DNA of 64,000 nucleotides, from assembly GCF_046054155.1 (NCBI RefSeq), contig NZ_JBEQCT010000001.1, positions 186,001-250,000 of the forward strand, given 5' to 3'. The DNA is from Celerinatantimonas yamalensis. GTDB lineage: Bacteria > Pseudomonadota > Gammaproteobacteria > Enterobacterales > Celerinatantimonadaceae. Made by a program: the position numbers and the translations under genes. Shown one piece after another: positions 44,624 to 54,161 of the stretch (positions within the stretch are counted from its first letter, which is position 1; each line of letters begins with the position of its first letter). The notes below the pieces were generated by a model that saw nothing but the letters and a program-made list of their open reading frames with translations, was not told the origin of the DNA and searched no databases.

Positions 44624-47398
44624 TTAATACACAAATCGCTGGGCACTTGCATGAAAATGCTCAATTGATTCGATGCGATCGCCTTGAATGCAGGATTGTT
44701 CTTGTTTTGCTCCTGTTGTGTAGAGGATCATACGATCGCGATGAGGACTTTTTAATCCAATGGTAAATCGCATCAGCTCAGCGCGAGTGAGACTCATCAA
44801 CTCATCAACTACTTTTTGCCGTTGGTCAAAATCTTCATCTTTGTTACCAATACTGACCCAATAGCGCCGAGCGCGGGTTCGCATATTCGACTCGCGTTCT
44901 AAAATCTGACTGGCTAAACCACTTTTTGCGTCCCCCCATTCTTGGCCACTTAACTCGTGGATCAGTAAAGGAAAATTATCAATAAATTCATCGATAGCTT
45001 CTCGCATCTGCGTGGGTGAGGCATGGGGTGATTGAATATAAAACAATAAACCTGGATGGCGATTAAGTGGTAAGTTGCCATTACCAACGATATATCCGAG
45101 TTGCTGTTTGGTTCGAAGCTCATAGAAAAATGTTGAGGACATTAAATGGTTACAGAAAGTGAACAATGCAATCTGTTTAGAATTAGCTTGTGCACTTTGA
45201 AAATACATCAAAAGTGCTGAGTCACTATGAGATGGGCAGGGGTGCTCATAGACAAGCGTTTGCATGCCACTGATGCTAACTAATTGACGGGGCGTTTCAT
45301 CCGCTGGGCGACTTTGAGGAGCCAACTCGCGCTGAATATACTCACTTATCTCTATAGCCTGTAGTTTTGACCAACTCCCATAGACGAGTGTCTCAATATG
45401 TACTTTTTGATACAGATTGGCTATAAATTCTGGCATCTGCTCCAGTTGGATCGACGCAAGTGCAGCCGCTAACTGTGGCCCAGTTGGATTGTTAGGTTGT
45501 AGTAGCGCCGTCAGTTGATGAAACAGCTGATTAATTGGCTTGATCTGACGTTGATTTTGCCAGTTTCTTTGTAACTGTTTTTTTATCACATCAAAACGCT
45601 GTGGGTTATATTGACCAAATAATCGCCCATTGAGGATCATTTTTAACAGATCAAATTGTCGAGCATTAAAGCCAGCTGTATGGATGGTAAAGCCACCTTG
45701 ATGCGCATAAAATTGATAGCCCATCCCGGCTATTTCGGCTTGATAGGTCACCTCATTTAGATGATCAAGAATCAGTTCAACCGCTAATCGGCTGCAAGCG
45801 ATATGGTGAACCGACTGAACCGCAACTGCCGAGTCAACCGAGAGGTAAATATGCCCTTTAGGCAGAGGAAATTCACCATCTTGTTGATGCCATAGGCGAA
45901 AACCTTCAATATCAATCAATAGCTGTGGTTTATCGGTTATATCATTCAAGATTAGCTGACTTGGCGGTGAATTGATAAAAGGATTCTCGGGTGGCAGTGT
46001 TAATTGGTGAGCGTGAGGGGCTTGCCAACGGGCAAGCTGCTCGTTGCTTAAAGCTTGTACATGATAGGGCGTATGGTACCAATTGGCACAGCGCGTTGTT
46101 TTAAGATCTGGCGCAACTAAAGTGACCCGCATCCGCTGAGGAGTCATTTGTTCGAGAAAATGACAAATTTCAACACGATCGAACTGTGTCATTAAATAAT
46201 CCCCAACTAATACATCTTCAGGGGCAAAATAATGCAAATTAATTGCTAGATGAGACACCAGGTCAATGGCTCGCAGCCGTTCTTGAAAGTGAAGGGCATG
46301 CTCTAATACCTGCTGCTTTTCACGGTAGCGCCACATTTCAATACCGTTTAAGGCGATGAGTCTTAAATAATCAAATGTGGCTTCAATGATGGCATCAATC
46401 TCGTTTAAACCTGCTTCGTTAAGCTGATAGCTTAAGGTGAACTCTCGAAAATCAGCTCCACTGATGCCCCCGCCAGCAGCCATCGTTTGAATTAACCCAG
46501 TTTGACGCAGCTTCGCGATGAGGCTGCCTTGTCCTTCATAACCAATGATGTGAGCTAAGTATTCTAAGGGTTTATTATGGTAGAGCTGTCGTACTGATTC
46601 TTGAAAAGTAAAAGAGAGCGTTAGTTGGCGAACTTCCTTCACTGGCTGAATACTGATAAACAACCCTTGGTCTTGCTCACGTAGAAGTTGGGGAAGTTGG
46701 CGCACAGGCCAAGATCTGCGTGTAATTTCAGTAAAGTAGCTCAGCCATTGGTTAAGTTCTTCAAGTGAGTGATGGCTCATCAATACTAATGTCATTCGAT
46801 CAGCAGAATATTGTTGCTGATAAAATGAGATTAAATCATCACGAACAGAGGCATCAGGACGATCGGCGAGAGTGTCTAATGACCCGACCGAAAACTTGCT
46901 AAATGGATGGTCGGGATTAACCGTTTCTTTATGAACTTGATAGAGGCGACGCACATCATCTTGAATTTTCAAATGATACTCTGAGTGGACCGCTTGGCGT
47001 TCTTTATCAACTAGTTCAGGTATAAAACGTGGCGAGATAAAGAATTGACTAAAGCGATCGAGCGCGGCTTCAAACCATGGTGAATCAATATCGAAAAAAT
47101 AGTTGGTGTATTCGGTTCCAGTCCATGCGTTATTACTTCCCCCATGATGATTGATAAACTGTTGATATTCGCCAGCATGAGGATATTTATCGGTTCCCAA
47201 AAACAGCATATGTTCAAGAAAATGGGCAAGTCCTTGCCGATCTTGTGGATCATCAAAATGGCCGACATTGACGGCTAGAGATGCGGCTGACTTTTGCACT
47301 TGAGGATCGCTAATCAATAGGGCTCGCAAGCCGTTATCAAGCGTTATCAGCTGATAGTTTCGAGAATCATTTGGGCTGGTTCGCAATGAACGCTCCAT
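44624..47398 (-). CDS. ptrA: pitrilysin/insulysin-like M16 zinc protease
   Basis: The 924-residue M16A peptidase resembles protease III. The inverted zinc motif HFLEH is at residues 59-63 (HFLEHMLFLGTDKYP). The distal Glu lies in the KERQAVHSEYHLK segment, followed by RRLYQVHKETVNPDHPFSKF. Four M16 half-domains fit the length, and the C-terminal substrate-binding part has TKQQLGYIVGNGNLP. It lacks an obvious signal peptide, unlike E. coli PtrA (962 aa, periplasmic), so it may be cytoplasmic. The gene symbol is given by similarity only. It is divergent from sixA. Confidence 0.88.
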   Translation of the reverse strand: MERSLRTSPNDSRNYQLITLDNGLRALLISDPQVQKSAASLAVNVGHFDDPQDRQGLAHFLEHMLFLGTDKYPHAGEYQQFINHHGGSNNAWTGTEYTNYFFDIDSPWFEAALDRFSQFFISPRFIPELVDKERQAVHSEYHLKIQDDVRRLYQVHKETVNPDHPFSKFSVGSLDTLADRPDASVRDDLISFYQQQYSADRMTLVLMSHHSLEELNQWLSYFTEITRRSWPVRQLPQLLREQDQGLFISIQPVKEVRQLTLSFTFQESVRQLYHNKPLEYLAHIIGYEGQGSLIAKLRQTGLIQTMAAGGGISGADFREFTLSYQLNEAGLNEIDAIIEATFDYLRLIALNGIEMWRYREKQQVLEHALHFQERLRAIDLVSHLAINLHYFAPEDVLVGDYLMTQFDRVEICHFLEQMTPQRMRVTLVAPDLKTTRCANWYHTPYHVQALSNEQLARWQAPHAHQLTLPPENPFINSPPSQLILNDITDKPQLLIDIEGFRLWHQQDGEFPLPKGHIYLSVDSAVAVQSVHHIACSRLAVELILDHLNEVTYQAEIAGMGYQFYAHQGGFTIHTAGFNARQFDLLKMILNGRLFGQYNPQRFDVIKKQLQRNWQNQRQIKPINQLFHQLTALLQPNNPTGPQLAAALASIQLEQMPEFIANLYQKVHIETLVYGSWSKLQAIEISEYIQRELAPQSRPADETPRQLVSISGMQTLVYEHPCPSHSDSALLMYFQSAQANSKQIALFTFCNHLMSSTFFYELRTKQQLGYIVGNGNLPLNRHPGLLFYIQSPHASPTQMREAIDEFIDNFPLLIHELSGQEWGDAKSGLASQILERESNMRTRARRYWVSIGNKDEDFDQRQKVVDELMSLTRAELMRFTIGLKSPHRDRMILYTTGAKQEQSCIQGDRIESIEHFHASAQRFVY

Positions 47399-47535
47399 TA
47401 TTCGTTTATTTCATTTTATTATCAATGGGTCGACGCTGACATGCAATCAACCTTGATGATTTTATGCAACCGGTTTTATGTTACGCTAACTCGGAGTAAC
47501 ATGTACTTAATTTTAGCATCACAGGTAATAATGCG

Positions 47536-47988
47536 ATGGATATTTATGTCATGCGCCACGGTCAAGCTGGCATGGTTGCAAAACGTGATAGTGAGCGAGA
47601 GCTCACGGCTGATGGTCGCGCTCAAGTGAAGATGATGGCGACACAACTGGCAACGAAGACAGCGCAGTTTGATTATGTGTTGGTGAGTCCTTTTGTGCGA
47701 GCACAGCAAACTTGGGAAGAGGCCAGCAGTGCGTTTAGCGAGCCAAGCCGTGTGATTACGTTAAATGAATTAACCCCTGATGGTGATGCGAAAGCGGTAT
47801 CTGCCTTAGTGGACGAATTTGCAGCAGATAGTCAGATCTTGGTTATTTCCCATTTACCGTTAGTGGGATATTTGGTGCAAGAATTTGTTCCTTCAGCTGG
47901 GGCGCCATTGTTTGCTACAGCTGCCATTGCACATATTCATTTGACGACTAGTCAAAGTAAACTTGTGGCATTAGAGCATCCTGCTTAA
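47536..47988 (+). CDS. sixA: phosphohistidine phosphatase SixA
   Basis: The 150-residue histidine phosphatase (RHG clan) removes phosphate from phosphohistidine proteins such as HPt domains and NPr of the nitrogen phosphotransferase system. The catalytic RHG is at residues 7-9 (MDIYVMRHGQAG), with ELTADGRAQV, the VLVSPFVRAQQTW block (second Arg) and the final His in VISHLPLVGYL. The 137-bp gap upstream serves divergent promoters for sixA and the protease. Confidence 0.93.
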   Translation: MDIYVMRHGQAGMVAKRDSERELTADGRAQVKMMATQLATKTAQFDYVLVSPFVRAQQTWEEASSAFSEPSRVITLNELTPDGDAKAVSALVDEFAADSQILVISHLPLVGYLVQEFVPSAGAPLFATAAIAHIHLTTSQSKLVALEHPA

Positions 47989-48054
47989 CCCGTACCCAAA
48001 CAAGGGTCCGCGCAATGGCGCCGGCACCTATGTTATTTTTTTTATTTCATTGAT

Positions 48055-49152
48055 TTAGACAATTGTTTGGCTAATTGCATCGACGGCTAAAATGGCTTGT
48101 GCAATATCGCTTGCGGTTAATCCGGCGTCCAAATTACCCAACGTGTCACCTGGTGAACGAGCTAGTTCACCAACTTTTAGCAGTTGTTCATATGATTCAT
48201 GTTCCAAATGCATCTCTTTTAATGTGGTGGGCATATGAATACTACGATAGAAACGAATAAACTGTTCAAGTTCTACGTCGCTACGATTTTCCAAAACCAT
48301 CTGGGTTAATGTTCCATAAGCGACTTTTTCACCGTGTGTCAGATGATGAACATCGCCGCTTAAGGCGGTAAATCCATTGTGAATTGCATGTGCACCCGCC
48401 AATCCAGCATTTTCAAAGCCAAGCCCTGAGAGTAATGTATTGGCTTCAATCACGGCTTCAACCGCCGGGGTAACTAACTTTTGACAGACTGCTTTATACG
48501 CATTAAGGCCGTGAGTGAGCAAAGTTTCTTGGCAGGCGCGAGCGATTGCGACCCCAGCTATTGATGGGCGCGCACCGACCATCGAGTCGGCATGACTGCG
48601 AAGTACGGCTTGTGCTTCGATGTAGGTAGCTAGGCCATCGGCAATCCCAGAGGCAAATAGCCGAGCCGGTGCCTGAACACAAACTTTGGTATCAACGAAA
48701 ACAAGATCTGGGTTTTTGCGATAAAAACGATAACTATCAAATTCACCAGTTTCGGTATAGATCACCGATAGAGCACTACATGGTGCATCCGTTGAAGCGA
48801 CAGTCGGAACAATGATGACCGGTTGGCCTAAATCATCGGCAACAGCTTTGACGGTGTCTAATGTTTTTCCTCCGCCAATGCCAACGACCATTTGCGTTTG
48901 TTCGCGATTGGCAACCTCGACTAGCCGAGTAATTTCTTGGTCGGATACTTCACCATTAAATTGGTCGTAAGCGTAATTCATACCGCTTTCTTTTAATGAA
49001 ACATCACATGTATCAGCGACGATTTTCCAAACGATATCATCGGCGACAAGGAGCGCATGGTCGCCCATTAATTTTAGTTGGTCACCCAACTGTCGTAAAA
49101 TATCGTAGCCTTGGATATATTTTGCAGGTGATGAGTAGATTATTTGACTCAT
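48055..49152 (-). CDS. gldA: glycerol dehydrogenase
   Basis: The 365-residue iron-containing-alcohol-dehydrogenase-family enzyme oxidises glycerol to dihydroxyacetone with NAD+. The dinucleotide motif GIGGGKTLDTVKAVAD and VPTVASTDAPCSALSVIY are characteristic. Zinc ligands are expected at Asp in ASGIADGLATYIEAQ, and at His in GAHAIHNGFTAL and HHLTHGEKVAYG. It is monocistronic. Confidence 0.94.
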   Translation of the reverse strand: MSQIIYSSPAKYIQGYDILRQLGDQLKLMGDHALLVADDIVWKIVADTCDVSLKESGMNYAYDQFNGEVSDQEITRLVEVANREQTQMVVGIGGGKTLDTVKAVADDLGQPVIIVPTVASTDAPCSALSVIYTETGEFDSYRFYRKNPDLVFVDTKVCVQAPARLFASGIADGLATYIEAQAVLRSHADSMVGARPSIAGVAIARACQETLLTHGLNAYKAVCQKLVTPAVEAVIEANTLLSGLGFENAGLAGAHAIHNGFTALSGDVHHLTHGEKVAYGTLTQMVLENRSDVELEQFIRFYRSIHMPTTLKEMHLEHESYEQLLKVGELARSPGDTLGNLDAGLTASDIAQAILAVDAISQTIV

Positions 49153-49655
49153 GGGTACTCCTTCATCCTATAGTTAGTCTAGTGTTAGATGGCTGCAAGC
49201 CGTTCATCGGTACAGTGAATGAGTGACATCTATACTCGTTACTCGTTCTTTGATGAAGTGTCCTCCGAGAATTTGCTTTATATAGTCGTAACAAACAGCC
49301 CTACAACCACACTACGCTGTGGGATACGTGAATGGCTGATCGAGATCAAATTTACCTCAAGCTATTTGCTTGATATATGAATTTATCTCAAGTCAATGTT
49401 CGGGTTTGAGAACTGTGATCAAAGGCTTAAAAGCTATAGAGGATTGTGCATTGGTCACTTAATTGTCAAAAATGGATCACATTTATCATATAGATTCAGA
49501 CCTCGAATGAACTTTTAGTGGTATATATATCTAAGATATATACACGAGGCAAAATTGAATGCTGTTAACAGGGATATCTACAATGTTTTGTGTATTTCGA
49601 TGAAGTGGCTGAGAACGGCTTCTCGGGTATTTCCTTAAAGGCAGGTTAAACGTGT
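49153..49655. other. intergenic region between gldA and the 70-aa gene
   Basis: AT-rich 503-bp region between divergent genes. It holds a near-perfect palindrome TATATATCT-A-AGATATATA at 49524-49542 and a small hairpin GAGAA-CGGC-TTCTC at 49611-49624 in the 5' leader of the small gene. No ORF is convincing. Confidence 0.35.
49524..49542. promoter_or_regulatory. AT-rich palindrome (operator candidate)
   Basis: TATATATCT (49524-49532), centre A, then AGATATATA (49534-49542): a perfect 9-bp dyad about 115 bp upstream of the small gene. It may be an operator or simply an AT-rich promoter; there is no direct evidence. Confidence 0.3.
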
Positions 49656-49868
49656 ATGAAAATTTTTAAGAAATATTCTCCCAAGCATATCGCACGCTAT
49701 GTGAAAGCCTTTTTTAAGGGTCGCATTTATATTCAAGGACGTGGTGCTTATGCCTTTGAACAAGGTAAATTAGTTATGCTCAGTGATTATCGCACTGATA
49801 AACACCGACAGACGGTGGCCGAGATAAATCGCTGTATTGAGCGGTTTAGTCAGGACGAGGCAGCATAG
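49656..49868 (+). CDS. small basic protein, function unknown
   Basis: The 70-residue protein is basic in its first half (MKIFKKYSPKHIARYVKAFF) and has GRIYIQGRGAYAFEQGKLVM in the middle. The GRIYI-GRGA-F-GK pattern looks like a conserved family of short proteins in marine gammaproteobacteria, but I cannot give a name or function. It is followed directly by a strong terminator, so it is a real single-gene transcript. It has no signal peptide or membrane helix. Confidence 0.75.
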   Translation: MKIFKKYSPKHIARYVKAFFKGRIYIQGRGAYAFEQGKLVMLSDYRTDKHRQTVAEINRCIERFSQDEAA

Positions 49869-49886
49869 CTGCAAAGCAATGTACTG

Positions 49887-49913
49887 GGCCAGCTATACGC
49901 TGGCCTTTCTTTT
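49887..49913 (+). terminator. rho-independent terminator after the 70-aa gene
   Basis: GGCCAGC (49887-49893), loop TATAC, GCTGGCC (49899-49905), then TTTCTTTT. It lies 18 bp after the stop and between convergent genes. It may also serve smrB on the other strand, though without a matching T-run. Confidence 0.88.
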
Positions 49914-49924
49914 AGGACTTGATA

Positions 49925-50476
49925 TTAGTTTCTTGGCAATTGGACTAAAATGAGCAGAGCGCTGTTACCGCCCCATTCAAGCGGGGCCTGATGAAATGCT
50001 GCGACATCTGGATGTTGTGCTAACCATTGGGGAACACGTTGTTTAAGAATATTTTGCCCATGGCCATGCATAACGCTCGCAATATTGAGTCGATATTTTA
50101 AACATGCGTGTAGCATTGCGGCGAGCTCTTGCTTGGCTTGCTGCTGTGTTAAACCATGCAGATCCAAAAATATTTCTGGGGCATACTGACCTCGCCGGAG
50201 TTTTTTTAGCTCATTGGGTTCGGTTGTTTCGGCGAGCCAGCGCATCGGCCCTTCTTCTGGCAAAAGAGGGCTGTATTCATCTGAAAAATAATAAGATTGT
50301 TGGCTTATCTGCTGATTTAATTGACCTATATTAGGTCTTTTTTGCTTGATCCGAGGCGGTTCTGGCCGTATTTTATCTTGTTCTAATGGTCGAACCCCAT
50401 TCATCGCCTCTTGAAAAAGAGTCGAATCGGCATTTGCAACGGTTTTTTTGGGCATAACACGGCTAAAATGACACAT
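49925..50476 (-). CDS. smrB: ribosome rescue/collision endonuclease SmrB
   Basis: The 183-residue Smr-domain protein cleaves mRNA between collided ribosomes. An N-terminal region of about 90 residues precedes the Smr domain, with EIFLDLHGLTQQQAKQELAA and the catalytic-type VMHGHGQNILKQRVPQWL. The gene is divergent from prmB with 35 bp between starts, as in E. coli (yfcN-yfcB). Confidence 0.93.
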   Translation of the reverse strand: MCHFSRVMPKKTVANADSTLFQEAMNGVRPLEQDKIRPEPPRIKQKRPNIGQLNQQISQQSYYFSDEYSPLLPEEGPMRWLAETTEPNELKKLRRGQYAPEIFLDLHGLTQQQAKQELAAMLHACLKYRLNIASVMHGHGQNILKQRVPQWLAQHPDVAAFHQAPLEWGGNSALLILVQLPRN

Positions 50477-50511
50477 TCATACATCTGATTGTACGCAATC
50501 TCGGAGTTAAA

Positions 50512-51429
50512 TTGGAAAAGATTTTTGTCGAAGAAGCGGTGAGTGAGCTTCACACCATTCAAGATATGTTGCGCTGGGCTGTCAGCCACTTCAATTATGC
50601 CAATCTCTATTATGGTCATGGGACTGACAATGCTTGGGATGAAGCTATTCAATTGATCTTTCCATCATTGTGTTTGCCGTTAGAGATAGGTCAAGACGTG
50701 AAAGAAGCGCGATTGACTAAAAGTGAACGGCAGATGTTGGTGGAGTTAGTGATTCGCCGAGTGAAAGAGCGTGTGCCAGTCGCCTATTTGACACATAAGT
50801 CATGGTTTGCTGGATTAGAATTTTTTGTTGACGAGCGGGTTTTGGTACCACGCTCGCCGATTGCTGAATTGATTGAACAACAATTTCAACCTTGGTTACG
50901 CCACGAGCCCAAACGTATTTTGGACTTATGTACCGGAAGTGGTTGCATTGCCATTGCTTGCGGGTATGCGTTCCCTAATGCCGAAGTGGATGCGGTTGAT
51001 ATTTCAGTTGATGCGTTGGCAGTCGCTGAGATCAATATTCAGAATCATGGGGTAGAGCAGCAAGTGTTTCCGATCCAATCGGATGGATTTAGTCAGCTAA
51101 GCGGTCAACGTTATGACTTGATTGTGAGTAATCCACCGTATGTAGATGAAGTGGACATGGCGCATTTACCTGAAGAGTTTTGTCATGAACCTGAGCTTGG
51201 CTTGGCCTCTGGTGTCGATGGCTTAGCGCTCACACGGCAAATATTGCGTCAAGGCGCTGATCACCTGACCGACGATGGCGTGCTGATTGTTGAAGTTGGC
51301 AATAGTCAGGTTCATCTTGAGGCGCAATATCCGCAGGTGCCATTTACTTGGTTGGCGTTTGCCAATGGTGGGCATGGTGTTTTTGCCATTACTCGAGAGC
51401 AATTGCTGGCGCATGCTAGCGAATTTTAA
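50512..51429 (+). CDS. prmB: 50S ribosomal protein L3 glutamine methyltransferase
   Basis: The 305-residue S-adenosylmethionine-dependent N5-glutamine methyltransferase modifies L3. It has the AdoMet motif ILDLCTGSGCIAIAC and the catalytic NPPY in VSNPPYVDEVDMAHLP. The preceding FVDERVLVPRSPIAELIE is typical of PrmB. The start is TTG at 50512, with GGAG at 50503-50506. It precedes aroC by 24 bp. Confidence 0.95.
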   Translation: MEKIFVEEAVSELHTIQDMLRWAVSHFNYANLYYGHGTDNAWDEAIQLIFPSLCLPLEIGQDVKEARLTKSERQMLVELVIRRVKERVPVAYLTHKSWFAGLEFFVDERVLVPRSPIAELIEQQFQPWLRHEPKRILDLCTGSGCIAIACGYAFPNAEVDAVDISVDALAVAEINIQNHGVEQQVFPIQSDGFSQLSGQRYDLIVSNPPYVDEVDMAHLPEEFCHEPELGLASGVDGLALTRQILRQGADHLTDDGVLIVEVGNSQVHLEAQYPQVPFTWLAFANGGHGVFAITREQLLAHASEF

Positions 51430-51453
51430 CGAATTATCCAGATAGAGGCGGAC

Positions 51454-52542
51454 ATGGCAGGAAATAGTATTGGCCAACATTTTCGGGTGACAACCTTTGG
51501 CGAAAGTCATGGAGTGGCATTAGGTTGTATTATTGATGGGTGTCCAAGTGGATTGGCGATTGATGCGGCACAAATTCAACACGAACTTGACCGACGCCGA
51601 CCCGGCACATCGCGTTATACCACTGCTCGTCGCGAACCCGATAGTGTCCAGATCCTCTCCGGTGTGTTTGAAGGTGAAACAACGGGGACATCAATTGGTT
51701 TATTGATTGAAAATACCGATCAACGTTCTAAAGATTATTCGGCTATAAGTCAGCTGTTTCGACCGGGTCATGCTGATTATACATATCACCAAAAATATGG
51801 TGTGCGGGATTACCGCGGTGGTGGGCGATCATCTGCCCGTGAAACCGCTATGCGCGTTGCCGCAGGAGCTATTGCTAAAGCTTACTTGAAGCAGCATCTT
51901 GGGATTGAAGTCCGTGGCTATTTAAGCCAGCTTGGACCGATTAAAGCACAGCAAGTAGATTGGTCACAAGTGAATGAAAATCCATTTTTCTTTCCTGATG
52001 AGCAACAGTTACCTCAGCTTGATGCATTTATGCGTGATCTCAAAAAGCAGGGAGATTCGATTGGGGCGAAGATAACCGTTGTGGCGAGTGGGGTGCCTGT
52101 TGGCTTAGGTGAACCGGTATTTGATAGGTTAGATGCTGACATCGCGCACGCATTGATGAGTATCAATGCTGTGAAAGGGGTATCTATTGGGGATGGATTT
52201 GATGTGGTTGAGCAACATGGAAGCAAACATCGGGATGCGTTAACGCCGCAAGGATTTGCGAGTAATCACGCAGGTGGTGTGTTAGGTGGCATTTCATCTG
52301 GGCAAGATATTATTGCCCACCTTGCCCTTAAACCAACGTCTAGTATTACTGTGCCAGGCGCAACGATTGATGTTGATGGCAAGGCCACTGAAGTGGTGAC
52401 CAAAGGTCGTCATGATCCATGTGTTGGAATTCGCGCAGTACCCATTGCCGAAGCGATGTTGGCTATCGTATTGATGGACCATTATCTGAGACATCGTGGT
52501 CAAAATGCGGATGTGCAGACGACCACCCCACAGCTTTCATAG
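51454..52542 (+). CDS. aroC: chorismate synthase
   Basis: The 362-residue FMN-dependent enzyme converts 5-enolpyruvylshikimate-3-phosphate to chorismate, the last shikimate-pathway step. All signatures are present: TTFGESHGVALGCIIDGCP, RPGHADYTYHQKYGVRDYRG, GGGRSSARETAMRVAAGAIA and GGVLGGISSGQDII. It is co-directional with prmB and ends in a strong terminator. Confidence 0.97.
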   Translation: MAGNSIGQHFRVTTFGESHGVALGCIIDGCPSGLAIDAAQIQHELDRRRPGTSRYTTARREPDSVQILSGVFEGETTGTSIGLLIENTDQRSKDYSAISQLFRPGHADYTYHQKYGVRDYRGGGRSSARETAMRVAAGAIAKAYLKQHLGIEVRGYLSQLGPIKAQQVDWSQVNENPFFFPDEQQLPQLDAFMRDLKKQGDSIGAKITVVASGVPVGLGEPVFDRLDADIAHALMSINAVKGVSIGDGFDVVEQHGSKHRDALTPQGFASNHAGGVLGGISSGQDIIAHLALKPTSSITVPGATIDVDGKATEVVTKGRHDPCVGIRAVPIAEAMLAIVLMDHYLRHRGQNADVQTTTPQLS

Positions 52543-52568
52543 TTCGTTGTTTTTGACTGAGGATTGAC

Positions 52569-52590
52569 TGCGGCGCTAGCCGCATTTTTT
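52569..52590 (+). terminator. rho-independent terminator after aroC
   Basis: TGCGGC (52569-52574), loop GCTA, GCCGCA (52579-52584), then six T. It lies 26 bp after the aroC stop. Confidence 0.9.
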
Positions 52591-52641
52591 ATGATAGGGT
52601 TATCGATAGACGCCATATCTGCGCGGTTGAAGGAGCAATAG

Positions 52642-53163
52642 ATGCATCAATCTGATGATCTGATTGAACTATTTAATATAACTTTTATGGCTTATCAGAC
52701 GCGCTTAGTTCGCGGTGATGATGAGCCATTCTACCAAGCTGCACGATCGGTTGATGACTGTCATCAAGTGATCTTTGCCCATGGCTTTTATGCCAGTGCC
52801 TTGCATGAAATCGCACATTGGTGTATTGCTGGCCCAAAGAGGCGTTTAATGGATGATTATGGTTATTGGTATGAGCCTGATGGACGCAGCGCAGAGCAAC
52901 AGCAAGAATTTGAGAAAGTAGAAATCAAGCCGCAAGCGCTTGAATGGGCTTTTTCTCTGGCCGCTAACTTTAAGTTTCGAGTTAGCGTGGATAACTTGGG
53001 CAGTGATGCGGGTGATTGGCGCTTATTCCAGCATCATGTGGGTCAACAGCTACGTTGCTATCAGCAACAAGGATTTCCCAAACGTGCCCAGTTGTTTATT
53101 GATGCACTCACTCAATTTTATACGACTCATGGGGCGATTGAACAGGTATTAAAAGCTATTTAG
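52642..53163 (+). CDS. epmC: elongation factor P hydroxylase
   Basis: The 173-residue EpmC (YfcM) hydroxylates the beta-lysylated lysine of elongation factor P, the last step after EpmA/EpmB. Conserved blocks are IFAHGFYASALHEIAHWCIA (metal-binding HExxH-like segment), DDYGYWYEPDGRSAEQQQEF and VEIKPQALEWAFSLAA. AAGGAG lies upstream. It is convergent with the diguanylate cyclase gene, overlapping by four bases. Confidence 0.94.
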   Translation: MHQSDDLIELFNITFMAYQTRLVRGDDEPFYQAARSVDDCHQVIFAHGFYASALHEIAHWCIAGPKRRLMDDYGYWYEPDGRSAEQQQEFEKVEIKPQALEWAFSLAANFKFRVSVDNLGSDAGDWRLFQHHVGQQLRCYQQQGFPKRAQLFIDALTQFYTTHGAIEQVLKAI

Positions 53164-54161
53164 TTGCCTGATTCGGTGGATGGGTTAGGGGGCGTGACGA
53201 GTTGTGCCTTGGTGGTTCTATTTCGCCCCCCCTCTTTACTTTTGTAGAGCGCATTATCAGCCTTTTCTAGCCATACTTGATAGTTTGAAAACTGCTCGTG
53301 TAACTCACAGACTCCGAGGCTGATAGTGAATTTGATCGCTTCGTTTTCCCATTGAACTACACTCTCTTCAATGTGTTTTCTCAGTCGTTCACAAAATACT
53401 AGCGCATTTTCTTGCGAGGTATCAATCAAGATCACCACAAATTCTTCGCCGCCGTAACGCCCTGCAATATCAGTATTGCGCATCGTCTCTTTTAAAATAG
53501 CTGCAGTTTGTCTAATGACTTGATCCCCAGCCAAATGGCCATAGGTATCATTAACCCGTTTAAAATGATCGATATCAAACATCACCATAGAGCAGGGCTG
53601 TTTGGTGCGAAGATTACGATTATATTCTTGCTCAGCCCGCTCTTCCCAATAACGGCGGTTATTCAGTTGAGTTAAACCGTCAGTACGACTAACTTGTGAA
53701 AGCTCAGTGTTGGCTTTTTCCAACTGCATCTTATTGATGGCAACATCGGTGACATCATACAAAATTAAGCTCACATGAGAAATATCACCAGTGAGTGAGC
53801 GCAATGGAATAATAGTCATATTTTGATACATATATTCAGCCATGCCTGTGATTGGCCGATAATTGCGAAATTTAAATACGTGAGGACGCTGCTCCCAAGT
53901 GGTAAAGGAGCGATTATTCAGCATAAATACGGTATCGACTTTGTTGCGCAGCCATGTTTCGGGCAAAGCTGGAAATAGCGTGAAAATATTTTTTCCTTGT
54001 GCCTGATCTGGCCTTAGCCCACTGTGAGCCTCCATAAAGGTGTTCCATGTCTGGATATTGTATTGCTTATCTAAAACAATTAATCCAACATCAATGGTCT
54101 GGATCATCTCCAACATCCAATGGAAATCTTTCAAATCGACCTGAATGTTTGGCGTTGTCAT
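53160..54161 (-). CDS. PAS-GGDEF diguanylate cyclase
   Basis: The 333-residue cytosolic protein has an N-terminal PAS-like sensor (LDKQYNIQTWNTFMEAHSGL, about 10-135) followed by a GGDEF domain (about 165-325). The active-site loop reads RYGGEEFVVIL and the inhibitory I-site RNTD lies five residues before it, so synthesis of c-di-GMP with product inhibition is expected. VMFDIDHFKRVNDTYGHLAG is canonical. It overlaps the upstream response-regulator gene by four bases, suggesting that the two form one signalling unit. Confidence 0.93.
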   Translation of the reverse strand: MTTPNIQVDLKDFHWMLEMIQTIDVGLIVLDKQYNIQTWNTFMEAHSGLRPDQAQGKNIFTLFPALPETWLRNKVDTVFMLNNRSFTTWEQRPHVFKFRNYRPITGMAEYMYQNMTIIPLRSLTGDISHVSLILYDVTDVAINKMQLEKANTELSQVSRTDGLTQLNNRRYWEERAEQEYNRNLRTKQPCSMVMFDIDHFKRVNDTYGHLAGDQVIRQTAAILKETMRNTDIAGRYGGEEFVVILIDTSQENALVFCERLRKHIEESVVQWENEAIKFTISLGVCELHEQFSNYQVWLEKADNALYKSKEGGRNRTTKAQLVTPPNPSTESGN

